A stretch of 64,000 nt of DNA, from positions 3,030,119 to 3,094,118 of the forward strand of contig CP051242.1 in the NCBI GenBank assembly GCA_017795005.1. Direction: 5' to 3'. Shown piece after piece: positions 9,251 through 18,213 of this stretch. How positions within the stretch are numbered: position 1 is the first letter of the stretch; every line of letters begins with the position of its first letter. The notes under the pieces are model-generated. The model searched no databases and was not told the DNA's origin. It worked only from the letters and a program-made list of their open reading frames with translations. The DNA is from Balneolaceae bacterium. Lineage in GTDB: Bacteria > Bacteroidota > Rhodothermia > Balneolales > Balneolaceae. Position numbers and translations under genes: made by a program.

Positions 9251-10963
9251 TTAACCCACCCGAAACTTCAATTCCTCTATTTTTATCAGGATTTCGTTTC
9301 GGTCCATTTCGCGGTAGCGTTCCGGTAGTAATGCTTTTGAAGTACATTCAATTACTGCATTCAGTGTTTGAAGCTCCACTTCTTCCGGATAAGTAGGTGG
9401 AATGAAATCGGATAGTGCTTCATCGAGTATTTCAGGAGTGACTTTCTTTTTTCCTTCAGCAGCCGCCCGGAATTTAGCCCTGGTCAATGCTGCTTCCATA
9501 TCTGCACCGGAAAAGGTTTTGAAACCTTCTTCAATAATTGCAGGAATATACTCTTCCGTCATCTGAAGTCCGGTTTTCTTTTTCATGGCGTTAAATAACT
9601 CCACTCGTTCTTCATTGGTATGAGGTGGGAATAATGCCAGATGTTCTTCCGCTCTACCCTGTCGCTTTAAATCGATAGGCATAAGATCAGGGCGTGCTGT
9701 CATCAGGAACCAGACAATCCGACCTCTGTTACTGGTATCACTCATAAAGGTAGCGATCTGAGAGAAAACACGGCTGGAAACTCCACTATCTCCGCTCGAA
9801 CTACGATCTCCTAAATAAGCGTCCGCTTCATCAATCATCACAGCAACCGGCGACATTGCCTTTAGAATTGATAAAATCTTTTCCAGATTTCCTTCGGTAA
9901 CCCCTTGCCACTGACTTCTGAAGTTTTTGAGTTTTACCATCGGGATACCTACTTCGGTAGCAAAACAGGTCACCAGAAACGTTTTACCCGTTCCAACAGG
10001 ACCGCAAACTAAATATCCCATTGGCATTACGTCCTGTCGACCTTCTTTCAAGGCTTTTACTGCTTTTCGAAGGTGCTCTTTAACGTGTTTATGTCCGGCT
10101 ACATTATCAAGCGAATATGGAGTTTCAATGAATTCAAGTAATCCATATGCTTCCGCTTCTATAAGTTCTTTCTTATTCTCAGCTAAGCCTTCGAAAGTAA
10201 TTTTCTCTTTATTTTCTCGTGCATTTGAAAGCACACTTCTGACATTCACATAATTTAAACCTGCTGTTTGCTGGGCAATTATCTCAGGTTTTACGGCCGA
10301 AATACTTTTGAAATCATCATTGCGAGTTTCAAACTTTATGAAGTCTAATCGGTCTTTCTCCCCTGGAATAGTAATCTTGATATCCGTTGTATAAGGATTT
10401 TGAACCAGTGTTTTATTGAGATCAGCAAGATTCTCCGTGATTAATACCGTTGTAAAATCAGAGGCAAGAAACATAGGATCATGTGCCCAGCGGGAAAGGT
10501 ATACAAGAGAAGTACGATCTTCATTTCCGGTCGAGCCTGTATCACTCATGGGGATGATTGTCTCAGCATAATCAATAATCAGAGCTACGCTTTTTTTCTG
10601 ATCTAACCTTAGACGGAAATATTGTTCTAATAAAGAGAAAACACGTACAGGATCCTTCGGCATCTTATTAGCATAATCGGTTCCAACTAAACTGTCTCTT
10701 CCTGCTACTGCCTGATTAAAATCTGCCTGCGAATCTTTATCTCTAAAATATATTCCTGATGCCCGGTCATAAAAAATCACATAATCACGAGCGCCAAAAA
10801 ACTCATCTGATAAAAATGTTTTAAGTCGATTAAATTCAGTTCCTTCATCGTTTTTCAAAGGCACTAAATCGTGCACATTACCATGTAACAAAAAAGTGTT
10901 GATGGTACGACTTAAGTATTTTCTTGCAAATTCCTGCGACCAGACTGGATAATTATCAAACAT
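9251..10963 (-). CDS. AAA ATPase with degenerate N-terminal AAA domain (Ycf46-like)
   Basis: 570 residues. Residues about 20-200 look like an inactive AAA module: a Walker B-like VALIIDYAE at 126-134 is present but no Walker A. The second module is active-looking, with Walker A GPVGTGKT (321-328), Walker B VAVMIDEAD (373-381), a sensor-1-like VWFLMTARPDL, and an arginine-finger region around LKRQGRAEEH. This arrangement matches Ycf46-type AAA proteins found in cyanobacteria and other bacteria, whose substrates are poorly known. It is cytoplasmic (no signal or membrane segment) and is the last gene of a minus-strand run that includes the PspA cluster. Confidence 0.75.
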   Translation of the reverse strand: MFDNYPVWSQEFARKYLSRTINTFLLHGNVHDLVPLKNDEGTEFNRLKTFLSDEFFGARDYVIFYDRASGIYFRDKDSQADFNQAVAGRDSLVGTDYANKMPKDPVRVFSLLEQYFRLRLDQKKSVALIIDYAETIIPMSDTGSTGNEDRTSLVYLSRWAHDPMFLASDFTTVLITENLADLNKTLVQNPYTTDIKITIPGEKDRLDFIKFETRNDDFKSISAVKPEIIAQQTAGLNYVNVRSVLSNARENKEKITFEGLAENKKELIEAEAYGLLEFIETPYSLDNVAGHKHVKEHLRKAVKALKEGRQDVMPMGYLVCGPVGTGKTFLVTCFATEVGIPMVKLKNFRSQWQGVTEGNLEKILSILKAMSPVAVMIDEADAYLGDRSSSGDSGVSSRVFSQIATFMSDTSNRGRIVWFLMTARPDLMPIDLKRQGRAEEHLALFPPHTNEERVELFNAMKKKTGLQMTEEYIPAIIEEGFKTFSGADMEAALTRAKFRAAAEGKKKVTPEILDEALSDFIPPTYPEEVELQTLNAVIECTSKALLPERYREMDRNEILIKIEELKFRVG

Positions 10964-10980
10964 CGTATTTACTTCGTAAT

Positions 10981-11084
10981 AAATTCCAAATTACAATCAA
11001 CAAATTACAAACAAGTTCCAATATTAAAGAATGGTATTGAAATTTGTTAATTGTTTGAATTATGGAATTTGGGTTTTGGAATTT
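10981..11084. repeat. A+T-rich inverted repeat, possible scar of an IVP-like insertion
   Basis: Left arm 10981-11021 (AAATTCCAAATTACAATC and on) and right arm 11036-11084 (ending GGGTTTTGGAATTT) are imperfect inverted copies. The wording resembles the sequence flanking the four-helix-bundle gene at 50851-51198. No gene lies between the arms. Confidence 0.4.
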
Positions 11085-11091
11085 CTAATTC

Positions 11092-12366
11092 TTACTCAAT
11101 AAGAATCAGCTTTACCGTTTCAATTCTGCTTTGAGTCGCTTTACTAATAATGAATTTTTTATCCTCAATTAGCACCTCTTCGTTCACGGTAGGAATGCGC
11201 CCCAAATAATTTATTATGTAGCCCGCTACGGTATCGTACTCCGAAGGTTCCACAGGAAGTGTAATTTCCTCAAACTTAGCTACCAACTCAACAATTTCCA
11301 CGTTTCCTGAAATCACAAAAGTATTAGTAGAAAGTTTTTTCATGATTTCACTGTCTACATCATGTTCGTCCTGAATATCTCCTACTACCTCTTCAAGTAA
11401 ATCTTCAATCGTAACCATACCGGCAGTTCCACCATATTCATCTAGAACAATTGCAACAGACATATTAGATTGGCGGAATTCAGTGAGCAAATCCTTTGAT
11501 TTTTTACTGTATGGAACAAGTTTAACAGGTCGTATAATCTCATTCAGAGTTTTTGGCTTATTGAAGAGATCGTATGCAAACACAACTCCAATCACATCAT
11601 CAATGGAATCCTGGTAAACGGGAAGTTTGGAGTGTCCTGATTTAATGAATAAATCCAATACCTCATCCAAAGAAGTCTTCTTATCAACCGCTTCAATTTC
11701 AATCCTTGGGATCATCGAGTCCTTAACTCTTTTCGTAGAGAGTTCTAACACGTTGTGCAGAATTTCTGAATCATCCTGATCGATATCTTCACTTCCTCCA
11801 CTTTCTCTCAGTTCTTTGAAAATTAGCTCTACATCCTGCCGACGATAAAGTGAAACTGCTTCTTCAGCGTCTGCTACTAACCATTTAATAAGAACATTAG
11901 AAGAACTGTTTGCCACCGCAATGAGCGGGCGAAGCAAATAATAGCAAAATCTCAGTGGGATAGCTATGATACTAACCATCACATCAGCCTGAGCACGGAA
12001 AATCGCCTTTGGCAAAATCTCACCAAAAATCATAATCAGCACAGAAGCTATTATTGTCTGAACCAGTAAAATCTGAAAATCTGTTGGTGTATGACTAAAC
12101 CATGCTTCAGAATAGCCTATTATTGGATTTACCAAAAAAATAGCCATTAAGGTAGCATAGAGAACATTTATGATATTATTCCCTACAAGAGTTGTAGTTA
12201 TAAAAGTCTCGGGATTACTCTTAAAGAACTCAAGAGAATTTGCAATGAAGTTATTTTTCCGGGATGCAACCTCAAGCTTAAGCTTATTAGCCGTTACAAA
12301 GGCTATTTCAGACCCTGAAAAAAAACCACTTAAGAATATGGTTGCAACGATTAGGAGCCATTCCAT
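11092..12366 (-). CDS. CNNM/CorC-family membrane protein (DUF21, CBS pair, CorC_HlyC)
   Basis: 424 residues, typical of the HlyC/CorC transporter family. Residues 1-190 form the DUF21 transmembrane domain with FLSGFFSGSEIAFVT at the start, TTLVGNNIINVLY and IFGEILPKAIF. A CBS-domain pair covers about 205-330 (DSMIPRIEIEAV, SGHSKLPVYQDS, VLDEYGGTAGMVTIEDLLEEVVGDI), and a CorC_HlyC domain the last 80 residues (VAGYIINYLGRIP). Relatives transport or sense Mg2+ or Co2+; some Bacteroidota relatives (GldE) support gliding, but no gliding gene is nearby. Confidence 0.85.
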   Translation of the reverse strand: MEWLLIVATIFLSGFFSGSEIAFVTANKLKLEVASRKNNFIANSLEFFKSNPETFITTTLVGNNIINVLYATLMAIFLVNPIIGYSEAWFSHTPTDFQILLVQTIIASVLIMIFGEILPKAIFRAQADVMVSIIAIPLRFCYYLLRPLIAVANSSSNVLIKWLVADAEEAVSLYRRQDVELIFKELRESGGSEDIDQDDSEILHNVLELSTKRVKDSMIPRIEIEAVDKKTSLDEVLDLFIKSGHSKLPVYQDSIDDVIGVVFAYDLFNKPKTLNEIIRPVKLVPYSKKSKDLLTEFRQSNMSVAIVLDEYGGTAGMVTIEDLLEEVVGDIQDEHDVDSEIMKKLSTNTFVISGNVEIVELVAKFEEITLPVEPSEYDTVAGYIINYLGRIPTVNEEVLIEDKKFIISKATQSRIETVKLILIE

Positions 12367-12445
12367 AATTATTTGGCTCCTGTTTTTTTATGATTTGATA
12401 TGCTACCCGATGGAGGCTCGTCGCTCATTAACGAAAAATTAGTTC

Positions 12446-13225
12446 CTATTTACCGGAGAAATTCGGCTTACGTTTCTCCATAAATGCCGAAGTTCCTTCC
12501 TTAAAATCAGCAGTGTTGAACAAATCTCCAAATAGATTTGCTTCCATTTCATAACCTGAATCATTTCCTGCTTCTTTCACGGCTAATATAGCATTTTTTA
12601 AAGCCAGAGGTGCCTGTTTTATCATTCCCGAAAGCATTTTTTTTGATGCTTCTGAAATGTCTCCTTCCGCTATACTATTTATCAACCCTAATTGAAATGC
12701 TTCTTCGGCCTTTACAAAGCGACCAGACATGATTAACTCTAATGCTTTTGAGTAACCGACAAGTTTTGTTAATCTTTGAGTACCACCGTAACCAGGAATT
12801 AATCCCAGACTTACTTCGGGTAATCCTAAGACTGCTGCTTTGGAAGCAACTCTGAAATGACATGAAAGTGCCAACTCAAACCCTCCTCCTAACGCATACC
12901 CATTTATAGCTGCAAGTACCGGAATAGACAAATCTTCTATTTTTTGAAATACTTTATGTCCTCTTTTGGAAAGTTTAGTGGCTTGCTCTTTATCAAAATC
13001 TGCAAATTCTTTGATATCGGCGCCAGCAACAAAGGCTTTTTCTCCTGAACCTGTAATAATGAGTGCTCGAATAGATTCATCTTTTTCAATTTGATCCAGA
13101 GCAGAATCAAGTTCTTCAAAAACCTGATTATTTAGTGCATTTAATTGTTTAGGACGATTGATGGATATAGTAGCGATTCTGGAATCTTCTACTTCCAGAA
13201 TTAGCATTTCAAAATCTGAACTCAT
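12446..13225 (-). CDS. Enoyl-CoA hydratase/isomerase (crotonase)
   Basis: 259 residues, standard length. The oxyanion-hole segments AGADIKEF (68-74) and GYALGGGFELAL (109-120) are intact, and both catalytic glutamates of true hydratases are present: E117 in GGFELAL and E137 in LPEVSLGLIPGYGGTQRL. It should hydrate trans-2-enoyl-CoA, possibly crotonyl-CoA, in fatty-acid or butanoate metabolism. It begins three bases after the end of the 296-residue PspA-cluster gene, so it is probably in that transcript although its chemistry is unrelated. Confidence 0.85.
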   Translation of the reverse strand: MSSDFEMLILEVEDSRIATISINRPKQLNALNNQVFEELDSALDQIEKDESIRALIITGSGEKAFVAGADIKEFADFDKEQATKLSKRGHKVFQKIEDLSIPVLAAINGYALGGGFELALSCHFRVASKAAVLGLPEVSLGLIPGYGGTQRLTKLVGYSKALELIMSGRFVKAEEAFQLGLINSIAEGDISEASKKMLSGMIKQAPLALKNAILAVKEAGNDSGYEMEANLFGDLFNTADFKEGTSAFMEKRKPNFSGK

Positions 13226-13228
13226 GTA

Positions 13229-14119
13229 TTATTCCCTGACTCTTTTCTTTTGATCTGTTTCTGAAGTTAGGTCATCAGAAAGTTCATCCAAAATAGAATC
13301 AAAATCCAGTTCGGTCTCCCATTCGGTAGTATATTCGGGAAGTATATCCTGATCCAGGTCATCGATAAGTTGTGAAGTTTCATCAACTTCGGTTAGAAGA
13401 TTATCTAACTGGAAACCAATCTCTTCTGGATTACTCATTGTCATAGACTGCTCGTAAATATATCTGACAGCATCTTCAATAGTTTCGAGATGAGTTTCAC
13501 ATACTAAATATTTTTCTTTAGCGATCTTAAATTTCTGGAGACGCTTCTGCATGATAGCAACACGTCGGGATTTAGTTCGCTTTAGCTTTTCAGATTCAAT
13601 GCTTTTGATTTCTTCAATCTGTCGTACTACCTCTTCTTTCAAATTGGTTTCCAAAGAGGTGTTCAGATAAACCTCATATCGCTTAATCAAATCTAAAAGC
13701 GTTAAATAATTTCCAAGAAGTTCATCGATTTTCTTACCAATATTATCCAACAAGCCTTGTGAACTGTAAGGTAGTTTTTCAAAATTCTCCTGAACTAACT
13801 GGGCAAGATGTTTAAGTACTAAAAACCTTTTTTGGCTGGCTGAATCAAGTGACTGAAATAAATCTTTTTCATTACTTGAAGCGTGGCGTTCTTTAATTTT
13901 TTTAAGTTCCACTTTTTTTCTGAATCGGGGAAGTTTTGGAACAACTCCCAGATACATAAGCTCAACCCCGAATACAGTAGAGAGTAGAATATTCGAAATA
14001 TCAACACTCATACTACTAAAAAAAAGTGCCCCTAACGTGGAAGCTAAAAGTACCCCAAGATTTATGGGATTCAGGAATGCTTCCCTTGTATAATTAATAT
14101 TTAATTCGTCTGTCGACAT
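13229..14119 (-). CDS. Two-TM coiled-coil membrane protein of the PspA cluster
   Basis: 296 residues. Two close hydrophobic segments (about 18-37 and 38-57) are followed by about 240 mostly helical, charged residues with coiled-coil character and an acidic tail (DELSDDLTSETD). I recognise no named domain. Its ATG shares one base with the stop of the upstream half-PspA gene (TAATG), so translation is coupled. The position suggests a membrane anchor or receptor for the PspA-like proteins, which is an inference from context only. Confidence 0.65.
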   Translation of the reverse strand: MSTDELNINYTREAFLNPINLGVLLASTLGALFFSSMSVDISNILLSTVFGVELMYLGVVPKLPRFRKKVELKKIKERHASSNEKDLFQSLDSASQKRFLVLKHLAQLVQENFEKLPYSSQGLLDNIGKKIDELLGNYLTLLDLIKRYEVYLNTSLETNLKEEVVRQIEEIKSIESEKLKRTKSRRVAIMQKRLQKFKIAKEKYLVCETHLETIEDAVRYIYEQSMTMSNPEEIGFQLDNLLTEVDETSQLIDDLDQDILPEYTTEWETELDFDSILDELSDDLTSETDQKKRVRE

Positions 14120-14583
14120 TAACTTTTATCTGAGGAATCTTCGTTATCCGAAGCATCCTCTTTTTTAGTTCCAATTGTTTTTTCTGCGTGAATTTCTTCG
14201 GCATGTTTTTCAATTTCCGAATACAGCATACCCATTTCAGCTTTTACTTGTTGCAAGGTTTGTTTGGCTTTTTGCTTTTTCATTTCAGAATCAAGCTCTT
14301 CTTGCTTTAATTTCCCTGCTGCTGTCGAAGTATCGTCTTCATCCAGACTGTCCATTGCCACATCCAAACGAGCTTCTACATTGGTAACTTTGTCTTTTAC
14401 TTTACCCAAAAACTCATCTACTGATTCCAGAAGATTGTCGGCATTCATGTTATTCAATGCCTGTGCAATCTTACCTTTTTGTTCAGTCTGTTTTAAACGT
14501 TCCTTAGCCTCTTTAATACGTCGGTAATGATCCTTGTATTCTTCCTTAAGGCGTTCGCGTTCTTGTTCACTTCGGGTACTCAT
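14119..14583 (-). CDS. Half-size PspA paralogue (C-terminal half only)
   Basis: 154 residues, highly charged and helical. Residues from about 38 match the C-terminal half of the adjacent PspA in order: KIAQALNNMN against KIADTLEQFE, NVEARLDVAMDSLDE against NEARMEIALDSIDT, and QQVKAEMG against EQFKLEMG. The N-terminal membrane-binding helix and first long hairpin of PspA are missing. It begins 12 bases after pspA ends. It looks like a partial duplication that was kept, perhaps as a regulator or co-assembly partner of PspA. Confidence 0.7.
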   Translation of the reverse strand: MSTRSEQERERLKEEYKDHYRRIKEAKERLKQTEQKGKIAQALNNMNADNLLESVDEFLGKVKDKVTNVEARLDVAMDSLDEDDTSTAAGKLKQEELDSEMKKQKAKQTLQQVKAEMGMLYSEIEKHAEEIHAEKTIGTKKEDASDNEDSSDKS

Positions 14584-14595
14584 TGTGGCAACCTG

Positions 14596-15342
14596 TTAGC
14601 TTTTCTCTTTGTTGCCAACTGATTTCGTAGGAGCAGCTTCTTCTTTGGCTGGTTCTTCATCGATAGAAATTGATCCTGATGACTCTCCCATCTCAAGCTT
14701 GAATTGCTCTACAAGCTCATGAGCTCGAATTTTCTCTGCATTTGCTTCAATCTCCATAGTTTGAGTATCAATGCTGTCTAAGGCAATCTCCATACGAGCT
14801 TCATTTTTTGCAGATTCTTCATTAAGTCTGGAGATCATTTCATCATGAGTCTGATCTATGCCACCTACTTCAAACTGTTCAAGTGTATCAGCAATTTTAG
14901 CTTGCCATTCTGCACGTTCGCTTGCGCGTAGTGCTTCTTTAGCTTCCTGAATTTTTCTGTCTTTTTCACGCATAAAGACTTTTTTCACCTTCAGTGCTTT
15001 TTCATAAGCACGTTCTGCAAATTGTAACTGATCTTTAGAGTGAACAATCGTTTCTTTAGCTTTTTCAAGCTGAAGAGCATAACCTTCTGCTATATCATCT
15101 CTTCCAGCTTTAATCGCAGATTTAATTTTTGATGTAAGATCAACAATTTGTTTTTCATTGCGCTTAACCTCTTTCTGGAGCATAATCAGGTTTGCTTTCA
15201 CAGTAGCAATATTCTCATTCATCTGAGGAATCTGATCATTCAGTTCGCGAATATTTTGCTCTAAAATTAATTTTGGGTTCTCCATGGAGCTTATTACTCC
15301 ACCGAACATTGATTTGAGTGCGCGAATAAATCTTTTAAACAT
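14596..15342 (-). CDS. pspA: PspA/IM30 (Vipp1) family membrane-stress protein
   Basis: 248 residues, close to the usual 220-260. It starts with the amphipathic membrane-binding helix MFKRFIRALKSMFGG and ENPKLILEQNIREL, followed by the long coiled-coil hairpin and the conserved C-terminal helices (SERAEWQAKIADTLEQ, NEARMEIALDSID), ending in an acidic, charged tail. The family forms ESCRT-III-like polymers on the inner membrane that stabilise it under stress. No pspF, pspB or pspC lies here; instead a half-PspA and a two-TM coiled-coil protein follow. Confidence 0.9.
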   Translation of the reverse strand: MFKRFIRALKSMFGGVISSMENPKLILEQNIRELNDQIPQMNENIATVKANLIMLQKEVKRNEKQIVDLTSKIKSAIKAGRDDIAEGYALQLEKAKETIVHSKDQLQFAERAYEKALKVKKVFMREKDRKIQEAKEALRASERAEWQAKIADTLEQFEVGGIDQTHDEMISRLNEESAKNEARMEIALDSIDTQTMEIEANAEKIRAHELVEQFKLEMGESSGSISIDEEPAKEEAAPTKSVGNKEKS

Positions 15343-15415
15343 GGTTTTTACCGTAAATTTTATGCCCTTTTATATCAGGAACTAAGTTAACTGATTATTA
15401 TCGTAATTCAACATG

Positions 15416-16759
15416 CTAAAGCTCAAATGCCCTTGTGCCTTCGCTGTCGCAAACATGAGTTACCAGAAGTTCCGGTTCCGGTTGCTCAACGCTGATCTTA
15501 ACTGCTCCGTATAATTGTTTCGTCACGGTTTCGATCGTGGCTGGCTTGTTCGTGTATCCGGTCAAAATTGTTTCACCTTTCAAAATTTTGTCGCCAACTT
15601 TCTTTTTTAATGATATACCTGCTGTCGGATCGATGATATCCTCTATACTTTTTCTTCCAGCACCCAGCTCTAAAGATCCCATTCCTATTTCATAAGAATT
15701 CATGGACTTGATAAAACCTTCCTCTTCACTTTTCAGCTCAAATTCGTATCTGGCTTTTGGATATTGACCGGGATTCTTAATCACAGATGAATCTCCTCCC
15801 TGTTCCTCAACAATATCTATCCACTTCTGAAAGGCTTTTCCATTACTTATTGTTTCTTCACTTTTTTTAATTCCTTCTTCCACGCTTCCGGCCTTTCCTC
15901 CTAAATAAATCATAGTTCCCGAGAGTAAATTTGAAAGTTTCATAATATCATCAGGACCCTCTCCACGAAGTGCATTAACACACTCTTCTACCTCGAGCCA
16001 GTTTCCGATATTAAATCCTAAAGGTTGATTCATATTAGTGAGGTATGCAATAGTTTTCTTTCCAAATCTTTCACCAATTTCTACCAACTCTTCAGCTAAC
16101 TCAGTTGCATCTTCCACAGTTTTCATAAAAGCGCCGGAACCGTATTTTACATCAAGGACCAAAGCATCTATTCCCTCCGCCAGCTTTTTACTCATGATGC
16201 TTCCTGCGATATAGGGGATAAACTCTACTGTAGCTGTGACATCCCTAAGTGCATATAATTTCTTATCTGCCGGTGCGATTTCCTTTGTCTGACCTGCCAA
16301 TACCAAATTATGTTTAGAAATTATCTCAATATATCGATCAAGATTCATATCGGTATAAAAACCCGGTATAGACTCGAGTTTATCTAAGGTTCCTCCGGTG
16401 TGTCCAAGTCCACGACCGGAAATCATCGGAACCGGAACCCCAACCGAAGCAACCACAGGCGCAAGAATCAATGATAGTTTATCACCTACACCTCCAGTTG
16501 AATGTTTATCCACTTTTTTTCCGGGGATACCAGATAAATCTACCACGATTCCTGAATGTAGCATAGAATCAGTAAGCGCAGTTGCTTCCTCCATATTCAT
16601 TCCATTCAGAAATCCAGCCATCAAAAAAGCACTGATCTGGTAGTCTTCAATCTCATGATTTGTGTACGCTTTAATGAGATAATGAATCTCATCACTCGTA
16701 AGACTTTCTCCGTCTCGTTTTTTGCGAATAAGTGAAACTATGTTATACTTGGAACTCAT
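15416..16759 (-). CDS. deoA: Thymidine/pyrimidine-nucleoside phosphorylase
   Basis: 447 residues from ATG at 16757-16759 (MSSKYNIVSLIRKKRDG); an in-frame ATG 18 bases upstream would add MTYTWS, which family members lack. The phosphate-binding signature KHSTGGVGD is at 85-93, followed by SGRGLGHTGGTLDKLE. It catalyses phosphorolysis of thymidine, deoxyuridine or uridine to base plus (deoxy)ribose-1-phosphate in nucleoside salvage. The C-terminal PYNP domain is present (VGDKILKGETILTGY). Whether it is strict thymidine phosphorylase or the broader Bacillus type cannot be decided by eye. Confidence 0.9.
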   Translation of the reverse strand: MSSKYNIVSLIRKKRDGESLTSDEIHYLIKAYTNHEIEDYQISAFLMAGFLNGMNMEEATALTDSMLHSGIVVDLSGIPGKKVDKHSTGGVGDKLSLILAPVVASVGVPVPMISGRGLGHTGGTLDKLESIPGFYTDMNLDRYIEIISKHNLVLAGQTKEIAPADKKLYALRDVTATVEFIPYIAGSIMSKKLAEGIDALVLDVKYGSGAFMKTVEDATELAEELVEIGERFGKKTIAYLTNMNQPLGFNIGNWLEVEECVNALRGEGPDDIMKLSNLLSGTMIYLGGKAGSVEEGIKKSEETISNGKAFQKWIDIVEEQGGDSSVIKNPGQYPKARYEFELKSEEEGFIKSMNSYEIGMGSLELGAGRKSIEDIIDPTAGISLKKKVGDKILKGETILTGYTNKPATIETVTKQLYGAVKISVEQPEPELLVTHVCDSEGTRAFEL

Positions 16760-16812
16760 AGACCAAGTATAGGTCAATTCAGCATTATTTTCTCACTTTA
16801 ACCTGATTTTCT

Positions 16813-17925
16813 TTGATCAAAGTAATTGCCGATCAAAATCTGTACAGATTGAAAGAATTTCTTCCTGATGAGGTTGACTTAACAACCTATGATCCGGCAG
16901 AAGGACTACCGGATACTTCAGGTTATCAGGCATTGCTTATCAGAACAGTTTCTAAACTTAATCCGGAAACTTTTCCAAAACTTCCCTCATCGCTAACATT
17001 TGTCGGAACCGCATCCTCAGGAAGTGATCATGTGGATAAAGAATACCTTAAATCACACAATATCCAATTTGCTGATGCATTGGGTAATAACTCAAGAGCA
17101 GTTGCTGAATATGTGATGACCGCATTGCTCATTTGGAGAGAAGAAAAAGGAAAGAAACTGGAGGAACTTACGTATGGTGTAATTGGAGTTGGACATGCGG
17201 GATCAGCGGTAGCAAATATTCTACATGATTTTGGGTTAAAAACAGTGCTATATGATCCTCCAAGAGCAAAGCGAAACCCAGACTTTGTCTCCGCTTCAAT
17301 AAAAGATGTTCTAAATTGCGATGTTCTTACTTTTCATACACCGTATTTAGAATCAGGAGAATCCGCTACAAGATATTGGCTGGATAAGGAGAAATTGTCT
17401 GGAAGAAATTTTGAACTGATTATCAATGCTGCACGAGGTGGTATCATTGATGAAGCAGCTGTTTATTCTGCGATGAAATCCGGTTCTGTTAAAGATGTGA
17501 TTATTGATGTTTGGGATAATGAACCTGACTTTAATCCGAATCTAGCTTCACTTGCTTTTATCGCTACTCCTCATAATGCAGGACACTCAGAGCAATCCAA
17601 GTTAAATGCCAGCAAAATGATTTGTGAAAAATTGTGCTCTTTTTTTGGATTGACCTTCCCTCCCACAGAAGGATTGTATTCCGTTAAAGAACTCAATCCC
17701 GCGCATTTGAAATATTCGCTCACTGATTGGCTCCTGAAACTGCATCCCATTAAAGAATACGATGCTGCACTCAGAGACTTAGCTCATCGCCCGGATAAAA
17801 CCACGTTGTTTGCCAAACTCAGAACCGATCGTCCTTATCGGTATGAATATGGGTTTATAAAACTTGATGAAGAGTTTTTGAATGGCTTTGAAGAGTTGAA
17901 GAAACTGGGGGTAAAAAGTATCTAA
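16813..17925 (+). CDS. pdxB: Erythronate-4-phosphate dehydrogenase
   Basis: 370 residues from TTG 16813. It belongs to the D-2-hydroxyacid dehydrogenase family: an NAD-binding loop in YGVIGVGHAGSAVA, catalytic Arg in INAARGGIIDE, Glu in DVWDNEPDF, and His in ATPHNAGHS. The HNAGHS wording, the N-terminal IKVIADQNLY and a C-terminal dimerisation extension point to PdxB rather than SerA. It oxidises 4-phosphoerythronate in the DXP-dependent pyridoxal-phosphate pathway. Divergent from deoA. Confidence 0.85.
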   Translation: MIKVIADQNLYRLKEFLPDEVDLTTYDPAEGLPDTSGYQALLIRTVSKLNPETFPKLPSSLTFVGTASSGSDHVDKEYLKSHNIQFADALGNNSRAVAEYVMTALLIWREEKGKKLEELTYGVIGVGHAGSAVANILHDFGLKTVLYDPPRAKRNPDFVSASIKDVLNCDVLTFHTPYLESGESATRYWLDKEKLSGRNFELIINAARGGIIDEAAVYSAMKSGSVKDVIIDVWDNEPDFNPNLASLAFIATPHNAGHSEQSKLNASKMICEKLCSFFGLTFPPTEGLYSVKELNPAHLKYSLTDWLLKLHPIKEYDAALRDLAHRPDKTTLFAKLRTDRPYRYEYGFIKLDEEFLNGFEELKKLGVKSI

Positions 17926-17946
17926 TCTCTTTTTTACGAGAAAAAA

Positions 17947-18091
17947 TCTGTCCCTCTTTGGAGAGGGACAGATTCATGCGCTTGCGTATGAATCAGGGAG
18001 GGGACAGCACTGGTTCCTGAATTAGTGCCACCACCGTCCTCCCTCTGAGCCCAAACAAGTTTGGACTCTGTCTCCCTCCAGCGGGAGACAG
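17947..18091. repeat. Array of five adjacent imperfect hairpins
   Basis: Within the 288-base gap after pdxB, five inverted repeats follow one another almost without spacers. 17947-17972 has perfect 11-base arms and a TTGG loop; 17971-17994 has 11-base arms with one G-T pair; about 17994-18047 is a longer imperfect stem; 18047-18068 has 10-base arms with one mismatch; 18068-18091 has perfect nine-base arms. No coding frame fits. It resembles a REP/BIME or small non-autonomous element and could also stop transcription. Confidence 0.55.
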
Positions 18092-18213
18092 TTCTTACTT
18101 GCCAAATTAAAGAAAATCATCGGAACGGATTTATTCTCACTTCGGGTCGTGGAATATTCCGCTCACCATTCTAATGTCGGATTCTTTTAAACTCTTTGTT
18201 TAAATTAACTCAA

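Noticed and set aside
16813-17925. SerA (phosphoglycerate dehydrogenase) for the pdxB gene
   Set aside because: No ACT domain, and the HNAGHS active-site wording and short C-terminal extension fit PdxB better.
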